This document shows positions 12,701 through 25,600 of a DNA stretch of 64,000 nucleotides, in pieces. Source of the DNA: Cyanophora paradoxa (lineage: Eukaryota; Glaucocystophyceae; Cyanophorales; Cyanophoraceae); NCBI GenBank assembly GCA_004431415.1, contig QPMI01000029.1, forward strand, positions 124,001-188,000. The letters are read 5' to 3'. The first letter of the stretch is position 1. Every line of letters starts with the position of its first letter. The translations under genes and the position numbers were made by a program. The notes beneath the pieces are model-generated. The model had not been told where the DNA came from, did no database searches, and saw nothing but the letters and a program-made list of their open reading frames with translations.

Positions 12701-13570
12701 GCGGTCGAAGCGGGGCGGGGCGGGCTTGTAGCGCTTGGATCTAATCTAGTTTAGACTTTAATCCCTCGTGCAGCGGCAGCGTCGCCAGGTCCACTTGCGC
12801 CAGCGAGGCGTAGGCGAGGCGTAGGGACTGCATGTAAGGAAGGCTCCGCTAGGGAGGCTAGCCAGAAGCCCGCACTATGGCTAGCGGAGCCGGCTGGACC
12901 TCGAGGCCATTCCTAGCAGGCTAGCAGGCCGGATGGCCGAGCCAGGCGGTGCGGGGCGGGGCGGGGCGGGCCCCGTCGAGGGCGATGGAGCCGGCGGAGG
13001 GCTCCGCGAGGCGGTACAGCGCCATCAGCAGCGTCGACTTCCCCTGCAGGCGGGGGCGTAAAAGTTGAGCGCATCAGATCGCGCTAGACGGCAAATCGGT
13101 GCCGGGCCGCGTGATCGATCCGACGCGGGGCGGGGGGCCGGTGCAGAGGATGCGGTCATATAAATATGAGATCTGAAAGGGGCCTTCTTCTGGAGCCTCG
13201 CACTCGGGCCGGGCCGAGGAGGCGGCGGGCGCCGACGTCGGCTCGGAGCTCCGAGCTCTGGGCGACTAGGGGGCGGGGGCGCGGGGGTTTGGCGCACGGA
13301 GCCGGTGCGGCCGACGACGCCCACCCGGTGGCCCGCCTGCAGCGCGGCTGTTAGCGTTGGGACGAAGGAGAGGGGAGTAGGAGGGGGGCTGAGCAGGGGC
13401 GCGGGGGCGGGGCGGGACCTAAAAGGGCTTCCTCTAAGGTCCTAAGGGGCTGGGGCGGAGCAGCGGGGGCTGGGCGGGCGCGGGGGCCCCACCTCGATGG
13501 CGAAGGAGACGCCGCGGAGGGCGGGCGGGTGCCCCGGCTGGTAGCTCACCACCACCGACGAGTACCGCAG
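9782..13570 (-). other. ABCC NBD2 exons and C-terminus
   Basis: Recognised in order: 13490-13570 (LRYSSVVVSYQPG), 13290-13340 plus 12980-13045 (Walker A split by an intron, GRTGS then GKSTLL), 12595-12650 (PLHELRPRIAIIPQ, Q-loop), 12065-12140 (EPVMFRGTVRSNLDPLG), 11640-11700, 11483-11520 (GGGNWSLGMKQ, signature), 11345-11420 (VLVLDEATAAVDP, Walker B with catalytic Glu), 11155-11220 (TERLIVETIDREF), 10990-11055 (IAHRLDTIIHSDRILFMDG, H-loop) and 10805-10850 (GIAVEYDSPARLL). The signature reads SLGMK where MRPs normally have SVGQR. Confidence 0.85.
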
Positions 13571-16500
13571 CTGCGGGGCGGGTGAGAAGGAGGGGCGGCT
13601 TCGATCGGATCCGGAGGCGCATCAGTAATTGGAGGCGGATTCTCGGTGAGGCTTATCAGTTATTATAATATAATGTAAGGAAGCGGAGTATTTAATTAAG
13701 CCACTAGAAGACGAGCGCAGCTGCGAAGAGGGGGAGGGGGGGGGGGGCGGGAGGGGGGGCGGACCTCGCCGGCGGCCGGCCAGTCGGGGGGCAGCTCCGC
13801 CGCCTTCCCCGCCGCCCCCGCCGTACCCGCCGCCCCCTCCGCCGCCGCCCCCTCCGCTGCCGCCCCCTCCGGGGCGGGGGCGGGCGCGTCGGTCGCCTCG
13901 ACGGGGATGTCGGCCCCGTAGCGGTGCAGCGTCGACACCGACGGCGCCTGCGCGGCAGATGGGAGGCGGGGCGGGGCGCGTCAGATGGAAACCTTTACAA
14001 AGGTCTCTTGCACACGGTCCCCTTCAGCTACAAAGATGTTTTAAAGCGCTCTAAGCTTATATTTGACCCTTTCTATGATAAGCGACCAGGGCCGGGCGGG
14101 CGGGCGGGCGGGTGACCTGGGAGTCGATGTCGGCGCAGCCGCGGACCACCCACGTAAAGAAGACCAGCGCCTGCCCGGGGGGGAAGGCGGCTCAGCGTCG
14201 GGCGGCGGGCGGCGGGCGGCGAGGAAGTGATGGGGCCGAGAAGGCAGCACGATCATCGGGCAAGGTCGGGGAAAGTGCGGCGCGCGCGGGGCGATCGCGA
14301 GCTCTAAGAAGCTGGTACTACCGTAGGCGCACTTGGAGCGAATTGGAGATGGTGAGGCCGACGACGCGCGGCGGGTACACCTGCCCCCGCCCCGCCCGCC
14401 GGCGCAGTGAGCCCAGATGAAGAGAGAGAGCGGGGGGCAGCGGGCCGGGGCGGGCCTCTAGACGCCTCTAAATTTCGCTTAGGCGCCTGGCCTACGTCTG
14501 GAAGAGCGGGGCGGGCAGAGGCGGGGCGGGGCGGGGCGGGGCGCGCCCCGACGAGGGCGAGGCTAGGATCGCTAGAGGAGCGAGCTACATTTAGGCGGCA
14601 GCGCCCTCGGCGGGCGCCTACGTCTAGAAGGTGCCTAGCCTCTGTCTGCAAGGACGGGGCGGGGCGGGGCGGGGCGCCTGATATAATCTCGCGCCTAGAT
14701 CTCCTAGATAATCTAGATAATCTTCTAGTGGCGGGGCGGGGCGGGGCGGGGCGGGGCGGGGCGGGGCGGGCCTCGACGAGGGCGACGGCGAGGAGGGCGT
14801 TGCCGAGGATCAGCAGCGACCCCACAAAGTCCAGCCGCGCCTGCGGGCGAGAAGATGGGGGCGGAGACGGGTCAGACGGGCGGACGGACAGCCTCGGAGG
14901 GCCTCAGACGGGGCGGGTCTCGATCTAGATCTTAGGGCGGGGCCGGGACCGGGACCGGGCGGTTGAGGGACTGGGAGGGAGCCGGAGGGCGGGGCGGGCG
15001 AGCAGGGCGGGGCGGGGCGGGGCGGAGCGGTTAGGGGAAGAGAGGAAAGGCCATATGCATTCTTCAGACTGCGCGACTGGGGGAGGCGGGTCTTCTGGAG
15101 CTGGAGGGCGGAGCTCGGTGGGATGGGGCGGGTTCCGGACGGGAAGCCCGGGCGGGGAGGGCAGGACGGGGCGGGGCGAGGCAGGCGGGCGGGTTTAGAT
15201 CTTCGGCCAAGGCCCGGGCGCACGGCGAGCCAGACTTGGGCGTGGTCGAGGGAGAAGAGGCACGCGTGGCAGGCGTCCAGCAGCCGCTCGTGCTCCCGCT
15301 CGAACCGCCCCTGCGCGAGGCTCAGTGGGGCAGGCCAAAGGGGACCCGCGCCCCCTCGCCCATGGCTCAATAAAGAAGGCCAAAGGGGACCCGCGCCCCG
15401 GCCCCTCGTCCTTTGCCAAGGAGCTGAATTCTTCTCAGCCGCTTCTACGCAAGGGGCCGGAGCTAAGAACCCGGAGCTTGCTATAAAGCCAGAAGCGCCC
15501 CACCCCGCCCCTCACAAGGAGCATCCCGCTAAAAAGCTGGAATCTCGGGGGCACGGGGCGAGGCGGGGCGGGGGCGGACTTCGTCGCCAAAGGCAAGTAT
15601 CTAGTCTAGGGGTCTCGATCTCTTAGAAGAATCTAGCTAAGGAGCTGGAATAAGGAGCTCGATCTCTCGATCTCTTAGAGAAATCGACCTAAGGAGCTGG
15701 AATAAGGAGCTAAGGAGCGGGCGGCCGCGGACGGCGCTCTAAAGCCCTATGATAAAGCCGTTCAGAGGCCGCCCCGGGGCCGGGGCCAGGGCCGGGGCCA
15801 GGGCTTAGCATCTAGCAATATTAATCTCGTGGCTATAGCGAGATTTCGGACCTCGTCACCGAAGGCGCGGACGACGGGGACGCCGACCGTCGCCTCGCTC
15901 AGCATCGAGAGCGCCCGCCCGCTCGCCTCCCCTGCCGGGGCCAAGCGAGTTAGCTTGGTTTTTAGAGGATGGTCGGTTTGGATGAAGTCTGCCAATCTTA
16001 TACGATAGTCGGTCTATATAGCTAGATGACGTCGGTAAGAGCCAAGTAAGATTAGTTCTCACTCTTAGATGACAGCCCAGCTTCTGGCCGGCTACTCCTC
16101 TATTCAACAAGTTAGTTCTCAATCCACCGCGCACCGGCGAGGGTCTTGAGGGAGCGGCCGGCGGGGAGGTAGACCCGCAGGTACAGCGCGAAGGCTGCCG
16201 GCGGGACGCGGCGTTAGCGTTAATACGTGTTGGGGTGTGGATTATAAATTAATCTCAGAAACGATGTAGATGCGCATTATATGCAATAAACAAGAGGGCG
16301 GAGTCGGCGTCGGACCGAGGAGAAGGGCGGCGGCAGCAGAATGAGAATGGGAACTAGAACGGCTTTGTGGATTCAGATTCTCAGGACGTCAAGTGTTATT
16401 GTGAGGACGGCAGCGGAATGAAAATGGGAACTAACCCCCTGTGCTAGAAGCGAGTTTCTAGACGATAGAACGGCGGACCGAGGAGGAGGGCGGCGGCGAC

Positions 16501-19500
16501 GGCGGCGAAGTAGGGGAGGACGGCCGCCGAGAGCGCCAGCGTCGTGAACAGGATCATCAGGTACCTGTTGGAGAAAAGGATCAAGGAAAGGAAGGCAAAG
16601 GGGGATGGCTGGGAAGTAGACAGCGGAGGGAGAGGCGGGGGGTGGGTGGGGGTGGAGGTGGGGTTGGATGACGAGGGCGGGGGGTTGGGACAGAGGCGGA
16701 AGCTCTTGGAGAGAGACGTTTCGGAATCCAAGAAAGAGAGAGGGACGCAAGCTCTGGCCTCGAGCTGGGGCCGGGCCGGGGCGCCACGGGGCTGGGGCCG
16801 GGCGGAAGCTCTTAGAGGCGGGAGCGAAGGCGGAAGGCAAAGGCGGGAGACAGAGGCGGGAGGGCGTAGGGGGAGGCGGGGGCGCCGGGGGTGCCTAGAA
16901 AGAAGAGGGCGGGCGGGAGATCTAGAGCGGATACTAGTACGAATGGAAACAGCCGGGGTAGGCAGAGGTGAGACAGAGGCGAAGGCTTTGGCGGCAGGGG
17001 GCGCCGGGGGCGCCGGGGGCGCACACGACGGTGATGTGGAACGAGTCCGGCAGCGTCTCGTCCACCTGCCCCCGCCCCCCCGCCCCCGCCGTTATCATCA
17101 GCGACCGTGAACGCAGAGGCTCGGGTAGCTAGAGCCGACTAGAACCGTAACGCTGCCGCCCTCCGGGCTAGGGCTAGGGCATCTAGAACTGGGGGCCGGG
17201 GCGGGGCGGGGCGGCGCCTGGTCCTGGGCGCCGGCGAAGCAGTGGAGGATGTCGCCGAGGGGCGTCGTCGTGAAGTACCCGTACGGCGCCCGCAGCACAC
17301 GCTGCCGCCCCGCCGAGCCACTCAGCGGGGTCTCTTACTTCACGTCTATATATTCGTACTTTATGTCTAGATTATTGCTTCCTAGTCTCCGTGACTGCGA
17401 CCATCGCGAGGGGCGCAGGGTACGGGGCGGGGCGCGGACGTGGAGGGCGGCGCGGTGGAGGCGGCGGGCGGCGCGGAGGGCCGTCCGGTAGAAGAGGAGG
17501 CCGCGCAGCAGCAGGAAGGACCCGAACGCCACCGTGAAGCCAGCCTGCGCTCGATCGCCCGCGAGTTAGATATCCCGATATCGTTTTAGATATATTGCCT
17601 TGTTCTTGTCCTCGCTAGGATCTCTATGATCTCTAGGATTCGAGAACGTTTCACGTTAACGTTGTTTCACTCCTGTCTGCTCATCGCCTTCTGTACATGT
17701 CTCTCTCTTCATAGAGATCGCAGCGGGATCGTCGCTCTCGCTCAGTTCGTCTGTTTGGACGGGAGGACCGGGCGCCCGGACCTCAACGAGGGCGTAGGGG
17801 GAGTTGTCGGCGGCGCTCGAGATGGGCCAGACCAGGCGCCCCGTCCACACCGAGATCCAGCTGAGGGAGGAGGTGGAGGAGGCGGTGGAACGTGAGCGCG
17901 GGGCGGGGCGGAGAGAGGGCGCACTAGTCGTTGCCGATGCGCGTGCACTGCAAAACGTGATTCAAGCGTCAGAGGCGTGGCAAACGAGAAGCGAAAAGCG
18001 AGGACATAGTGGAAAGAGAGAGGCCGAGCCCCGGGCCCGCACCTGGGCCAGGACGTGCCCCATGACCGCGAAGAACGAGAGCACGTACCCCGCGCTCTTC
18101 GCCCAGATCTGAGCGCGCCATGCCAGATCGGATCAGATGAGATCAAATCATATCATATCGAATCGTTTCAGAAGGAGCGGCCGGACGCGCCTTGTAGGAG
18201 GCCCAGCCGCGGCCGCTGCCGACTGCGGTGCCGTTGTGCGCCGGCGCCGGCGCCCCCTCCGCCCCCTCCGCCCCCTCCGTCCTCAGGCTGCCCCCCGCGC
18301 TGCCGCCGCTGCCGCTGCCGCCGCTGCTGCCGCTGCTGCTTGCCGCTACGTTGGAGGCCGCCCCCACCCCGCCCTCGCCGACGACCGGGCGCTGAAAGGG
18401 CGTCGTCAAAGTCTGAGCGGAGAGGGCGCATCTTCTAACTTAACAGAAGAGAAAGGCGAACCGAGGCGCCGAGGTGGTGGTGGTGGAGGGGTACGTCCAC
18501 GAAGATCCCGTCGCCGTTACCCCCGCCTCCGCCGCCGCCGCCGCCCCCTCCGCCGTTGGCGTGGGCGCCTATAGCAAAGATCCCGTCGCCGTTCCCCCCG
18601 CCCCCTCCTCCGCTGTGGGCGTGTGGGCCTACAGCTACGCGCTCCTCGTCGTCGGGGTCGACCTGAGGAACCGAACCATAACGCGTTCGCAGTGAGCGGC
18701 GAACAAAGAGAAGCGTGCAAGAAGCACGAATCGGACGACCTTCTGGAACGGGAAACGTACTAAACCGTTCTAGAGTACACGTTCTAGACCGTTCTAGAAA
18801 AAGAGGAAGAGGGGGCCGGGGAAACGAGGGCAAAAGCGACGGACCGCCTCGAGGGGGGGCAGGAGCTCGGGCAGGTGCCGCCGCTCATTTAGATAAGAGA
18901 TTAGAGGAATTGATTAATAGAATAGGCTCGTCGTCTGGGCAATTAGACATGCTAGACGTTTAAAAGTACAGGTTTTAAGGCCTTCTCTTCGAGGAAGCGA
19001 GGGCGAGAGCAACGCGGGCGGACCGCCTCGAGGGGGGGCAGGAGCTCGGGCAGGTACTGCCGCGACGCCGGCGCCGCCGGCAGCTCCTCCCCCGACACCT
19101 GCGCCCAGCGGCCCGGCCCGTGAGCCGGAAGGATGGACGATCTAGCTAAGGCTTTGAGCTTGTCAGCGGCGGCTACAAGCTGAAGGGGCCAAGCTCAAAG
19201 CATGCAGATGGGGCATTATCTCTGGGATCGGGAGTGGACGGTCTAGTGAAGGCCTTGAGCTTGTCAGCGGCGGCTGCAAGGGGTCGAGCTTAAAGCCTGT
19301 AGATAGGGCACTATCGCTGGGGCGGGGGCCCCTTGTAAATGAGCGGCAAGCTGCAGTCTCGGCTTCCGATCTAGTGCCGCCCGGTCTATGGCCTTTCATG
19401 GCTTTCAATCTGACTCTGAATCGCTGGTGGCGGGGGCCGGGGGCCGGACCATGAGGGGCTCGACGTGGGGCCGGAGGGCGGCGGCGTCGTAGCCCCCGAA

Positions 19501-21072
19501 GTAGGCGAGGCGCCCGCCGGCGACCACGCCGCACACGTCCGCGTGCGCCAGCAGCTGCACCTGCGGGGGCGGGGGCGCGGGGCGGGGCGTGAGGGGGGCG
19601 CGAGGAGGGGGAGGAGGGGGCCGCGGCCCCTAGAAGGGGCTAAGAGGCTAAGAGGCTACGGCCTCGTTTCCCGAAGCATCCCCGCCCCGGCCCCCTCCGA
19701 ACGCTCCCAGCGCCCCGGCCGCGCCGCGCCTTGTGGGTGGTCATGAGGATGGTCTTGGCGCCCAGGAGCCCCCGGATGCAGTGCTGCGCCCCGAAGAGAC
19801 ACGGAAAGCAGCCAGAGACGAGTCAAGAGGCGGGGGCGAGCTCGAGAGAGGGGGGCGGGGAGGGGCGAGCCCGGAAGATGTGGTTGGAGGTGTGCTGGTC
19901 CACCGCGCTGCGGAACAAGCCGCGACGATCAGGCACGTTTCCAGGCGTGAGAAGCCCGGCCCGGCCCAGGGCTCTAGCCGGCGGCGGGCCAGCTAGGTCT
20001 AAAGCCAAAGGCTAGGGCCTTCTATCTACAGCCGGGGAGGGGTGGGGGGGGGGGGGGGGGGGAGCGGAGGCACCTGAGGGGGGCGTCGAGGACGTAGGTG
20101 TCGGCGTCGGCGTAGGCAGCACGCGCCAGCGAGACCCGCTGCGACCGAAAGCCGCTTAGACTCGTAGGGTAGGGTAGGGAGGCAGGGCGGGCCCGCGGGG
20201 AGGGGCGGAGGGGGGCGGGGGCGGGTCCTGACCTGTCGCTGGCCCCCGCTGAGGTTGGCCCCGCGCTCCGCCAGCACGCTCTCGTCCCCTGTCCCCCGGC
20301 CCGGGCCCCCGCGTGAGGCGCAGGCAACGAATGTGACGGCCCCAGCTCTAGCGCCGCCCGAGGCACCAAGGGGCTTTAATAAAAAGTTGAAGCTGGAATA
20401 GAATACTCGAGGCGGCGCACCGTGGGGGAGCATGAGGAGGTCGGGCTCGAGGGCGCAGGCGGCGAGGACGGCGGCGTAGCGGGCGGCGTCGAAGGGCCGC
20501 CCGAAGAGAACGTTCTCCCGCACCGTCGCGCTCTGGGGGGGGGGGGAGGGAGGGGAGGGGGAGGGGGGGGGGCGGAGAAGGGACAGTAAGAGGCAGTAAG
20601 GCAGGCAGTTGAAGAGATTTAGTTGAAGAGAGAGGCAGTAAGAGGCGGGGGGCGCCCCGGACGCCTGGGCCGGGATCTATCTATATAGGATCTAGCCCGT
20701 CCAAGCCGGGGTTCGATCGCGAGGGCACCTGGATCCAGGTCTGCTGGGGCACGTACGCCACGGAGCCCCCGACCCCCACGCTCCCTGCGGGGCCCCCGGC
20801 GCCAGCGCCGGTGAGGGGCGAGCGGCGGTGCCGCAGCCGGGCGAGAAAGGCGCGGAAACGGGCAAGGCTTAAGAGGAGGAGCTTAGGAACAGAAAGAAGA
20901 GATCTAACAGATGTAAGAGGAGCTTAGGAACAGAAAGAAGAGATCTCATAGATGTAGAGATCAAGAAGCGAAGAAGCGAGGGCTGGGCGAGACTCAAGCC
21001 CCGTGCGCGCCTCTGGGGACGCGGGCCTGCCCGAGGAACGCGTTCAGCAGCGTCGTCTTCCCCGACCTGCGG

Positions 21073-21107
<35 letters not shown>

Positions 21108-22612
21108 CGGGGGGCCAAGTCAGGGGGGCGGGGGGAGGGGAGGGGGGCGGGGGGGAGGGGAGGGAGGGGGCGGGGAGGCGGGGGCGAAGGGAGGGGAGAG
21201 GGGAGTCAGGGGGGCAAGGGGGGGGGGGGGCGGGGGGGGAGGAGGGAGGGGAGGGAGGGGAGGGAGGCGGGGCCAAGTCAGGGGGGCGGAGGGGCGGGGA
21301 GGAGGGAGGGGAGGGGAGGAGGGAGGGGAGGCGCGCCCGACGGTGCCCGTGAGCATGAGGAGGCGCCCGGGGGAGACCTGCCGCGGCCGGCGGCGGTCAG
21401 GTGGGGAGGAGGGGTACGTTGAAGCCGTATTAGAAAGGGACGGGGAGGCCTCCCCGTTGCTTGGATCAGATCAGATGGATCGGATTTAGAGGGGAGAGAG
21501 GCGGGAGAGAGGGGAGGGGGGGCGGGGGCGGTCAGGTGGGGAGGGGGGAGCGCGGCGAGGCCTTCTTTCATGTACGCTTTCGATTTCAAAAACGAATTGG
21601 ATTTAGAGAGTGTTTACTTATATCTACTAAGCGCGAAAGGACGCTCGAAAGGGGCGGGAAGGGGGAGAAAGGGGAGGGGGGGGGGTACCTCGAGGTCGAC
21701 GCCGGAGAGGACGGGGGCGGCCCCGCGTCCGTACCCCACGTCCGCCTCCCGCTGCGGGCGCGCGCACGAAGCGCGCGGGTGAGGACGCTCTAAGCTCTCT
21801 TGCATTTCTATGAGCGCTCCGAGCTCTCTAGTGCTCTCTATTTCTTCTTCTTCTCCTTCGGGGGGGGGGCGGGAGGGGCGGGCGGACGAGGAGGAGGCCC
21901 GGGCGGGGCAGTCGGGGCACGGGGGCGGCCTCGGCGCGCAGGAGGAAGCGCTCCAGCCGCCGGCACGCCGAGATCGACTCTGCAAGGGGGGGCCGCCTGG
22001 TGAGCTCGGACTCCTTTGAGAATGCTTTCTCTGCCTTCTGCTTTCAAGACTCCAGATCTAGGAGACGGGGAAGGAGGGAAGGGGGACGGAAGCGCGCGGG
22101 GCCCCGCGGCTGCGGGGGGAGGGGCGGGGAGGGGCGGGGCGGGGCGGGGCGGGGCGCACCGGAGAAGTTCTTGAGGGCCTTGGGGAGGACGACGAGGGGG
22201 AACCGCAGCGTGTTCTGCGGCGGGGATCGAGTGAGCGGGCGCCCGGGGTGAGGCGCGGGGCCGGAGCCGGGGTGAGGATCGAGCCAGGCTCTAGATCCAG
22301 ACAGCCTCGACGTCCAGCATCGAGAGATAGATTCTTCGTATGATTCTTCGGGCGGGGAAGGGCGCTCTAGATCAAATGTAGACAGCCCAGACGTTCTTGT
22401 GTCTAGATCCGCGACTTGCGCGGGGGCGGGGCCGGGGGCCGGGGCCGGGGCCGGGGCGGACGAAGAGGGAGAGGGTGGTGAAGGCGAGGGAGGCGTCAAG
22501 GGCGCCGGCCCCGGGCACCCCGAGCCCCAGCGGGTCCGTCCACCTAGGGCCGCGCGCGCGCGTCAGGCCGGAGCTCGAGGAGCTCGAGAGGGCGGGGCGG
22601 GTGGGGGAGGGG

Positions 22613-22643
<31 letters not shown>

Positions 22644-25600
22644 CCAAAGAAGCTTCGCTTCGTCTATGCGCAGGGAGCGGGGCGGGACGTGTCCGGGGCG
22701 GGGCGGGCGGGCGGGGCGGGGCGGAGCCCGGGCGGAGCTCTAGAATTCGAAGCTTCTTCTATGCGCGGGGGGCGAGGAGAAAGGAGAAGAGAAGCGGGCA
22801 GAGAGGGCGTCGAATCTTCCTTCTAAAGTGGGAGCAGCAGCAGCGGGGCGGGGCGGGGCGGGGCTGAAGGGGGCGGGGCGGGGCGGGGCGGGGCGGGGCG
22901 GGGCAAAGCCAGGGCAGATCGATATCGGAGCCAGGGCCGGGCGGGGCGGAGCCGCGGCGTGCTGCGCGGAGGGCGGGGCGGGGCGGGGGGTACATGGAGA
23001 AGATGAGGACGGCCATGAGGGGCGGGATCAGGAAGACGATCGCCAGCGACACGCTGCGCCCCGCGCCCCGCTCAGCTCCGGCGGCGGCACAGAGGGCGCC
23101 CGGGCCCCCGGCATGATCTAAATAGGTCGGCGCCGGCTCTAGACCAGCGTCGCGCGGGCCCTATCTATCCTCAATGGGGGGGCTTTGCCTCTTGAGGACG
23201 TCGGAGCGCCAGAGGAGGGCGAGCTCCGCCCCCCGCTCCTCCAGCACCTGCGGGGGGGTACGAAAGGTGAGAATGGGAGGGAGGGGGGGGGAGGAGAGCG
23301 GGGGGGGGGGGGGGGAGGAGGAGGAGGAAGAAGAGGAACGAAGACGAGCGGGGTCCGGAGCGGGGCCGGGGCCGGAGCCGGGGCTGGGCCGGGGCCGGGG
23401 GGAGAGCGGGGGGTCGAGTCGAATCGAGAGGGGGCGGCCTGCGCGCGCCGGCCGGAGGCCGGCCCGCAGCTGTCTCTCTCAGGGGGCACGGAAGGCGAAG
23501 TCGAGGGGGAGGGGGAGAGGCAGGGAGGGGTTGGGGGGGGGGGGGGGGGGGGGGGGACGGCCCTAGATCCTAGGGGAGGAAAGAGGGGGAGGGGGGTAAA
23601 CTGGGGCCGGGGGCCGCGCGCCCTGCGCTCGAAGAAGGCCTCCCAGCAGTAGAGCTTCACCAGCTTCATCGCTGCCGAGTGGGCCGGCGCGTGAGGCCGG
23701 GTTCGGAGGGAGGGGCGAGGGGAGTGTCTCTGGATCGTTAAGGCCCGGCGCGGCGTCTTCTTGGAGAGGCGGCGCTGGGGCTTCGGGGGGCGCACCCATG
23801 ACGACCTCGTTCACGATCTGCACGCTGCGCGCCCGCCCGTCCGTCAGCCGCGGGCAGAGCGGAGGCGGAGGTAGAGGGAGGAGGGAGGGAGGGCGTGGGG
23901 CGGAGGCGGACCGGTGGTCGGTGTGGGTGACGGTGCGCTTCCGCAGCAGCGCCGTCCGCTTCCCGATAAAGAACTGCGGGGCGCGAAGGCGGGGGCGGGG
24001 GCGGGGGCGGGGGCGGGGCGGGAAAGGTCGGAAGAGTAAATGAAGGGAATGCGACCGGCTGCGGGGCGGGAGGAGGGGTGGGGGCGGTGGCCCCACCTGG
24101 ATGGGGATGGCGAGGAGTAGGACGCCGACGCCGGGGAGCACCGCGAGCCGCAGCACCGTCGCCAGGCACACGCAGATCGCTGGGGGGGTGGAGGGGGGCA
24201 CGGCTCTAGATCCAGAGGCGATCCGGGCGGGGCGGGGGCGGGGGCGCACCGATGGCCTCGACGGGGCCCGACCAGAGGTAGTGCAGCGTCGTGCAGGCCT
24301 GCGGCGAGGCCAAGGCGTCAGCGGGGGGGCACGGCTGCGTCGCGTCGGGAGTTCCCGCGGCCGGGCGCGCCGCAGCTAGAGGGTTCGCTCTGGGCGGGGG
24401 GCCGGGACCGGGGGGGGGGGGGAGGGGCGGGGGGGGGGTATCGGACCTCCTGGAGCTTGGCGCAGTCGACGGCGGCGAGGGCCACCACGTCCCCCGTCGG
24501 AAGCTGTACGTGTACCCCCAGTGGCCCCCGGCCCCGCCCAGGGTCAGGCCCGGCGCCAGCCCGCGCCGGGCAGGGGGGGGGGGGGGGGGGGGGGGGGGTG
24601 GGGAGGGGGAAGGCGGCGAAGCCTTTAGGCTGGGGACCGAGGGACCGGGGGCCGTGGGGTACGGGGGCGGCCGGGGGCCGGGGGGGGGTACGGGGCCGCA
24701 CGGAGAGGTCCTCGAGGCGCATCGCCTTCCGGAAGACCGCCGAGAGCAGCGCCGCCCTCACCTGAGCGGCGGCGAAGGGGCGGGGCGAGATTAAATATTC
24801 GACCCGGGGCGAGCCGGGCGGGGGATGGATCCGAACTAGCTATAAATAGATTACCTTGAGCCCGAGGCGCGCGGAGCGGGCCGTCATCTGAGGGCGGTGG
24901 GGAGGGCGAAGCTCAGGTGAGTTCGAGCTCAGAAGCGAAGCCCGAGGCAACGAAGCGGGCGGGCGCGCACCTGCTGCATCGCGACCGAGAGCAGCCTGCG
25001 GGCCGAAAGGAGGAGATTCGGGATCGAATTCTCGACATTAGAGAGGGTGGGGGAAGCGCCGGGGCGCGCCAGCAGTCGAGGAAGAAGCAGACGGCGAGGA
25101 TCCATCCCTTGGCCACGTCGGGCGTGCGGCCCGCCGCCTTGTCCGCCTCGTACGCTGCGAAGAAGCGAAGGGGAGGGCTTAGAACCGAAAGGAAGGAAAT
25201 CCAGAAGGGATGGTGCGTGGCGAGCGGGCTCGCCTTGGGCCCAGACGAGGATCTCGCGAACGAAGTAGAAGGCCGCGAGAACGATGAGGACCGACCAGAG
25301 GCCCTTCCAGAGCTGCGAACGAAATGTTAGCGGATCAAATTCAGATTCGATCCGGATCGAATTCGAGGCGCGCGCGCACCCCGGCGCGGATGAACTCGCG
25401 GAGGAAGCAGCGCGAAAGCGCGCGGGGCAGGCTCGGGCCCTGAGGAAAGCCGATCAGAGTTCGAGAGAAAGAGCGCGGGCCGCCCTGCGCACCGCCCCGT
25501 GCACGTGGTCGGCTCCGGGCGAGTCGGCGGGCTTGAGCTTCCCCGCCTCGCGAGACCACTCCTGCTGGAACCGCTCCGTGCAGCGCTTCGCGGTGAGGTT

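Noticed and set aside
18055-18574. Rightward Pro/Arg-rich frames
   Set aside because: They lie opposite the ABCC linker exon (Gly/Ser-rich) and show no motif of their own.
21067-21120. Long G run as telomeric repeat
   Set aside because: A pure G tract inside an intron of a continuous gene, without a telomere-like unit; similar tracts are in many introns here.
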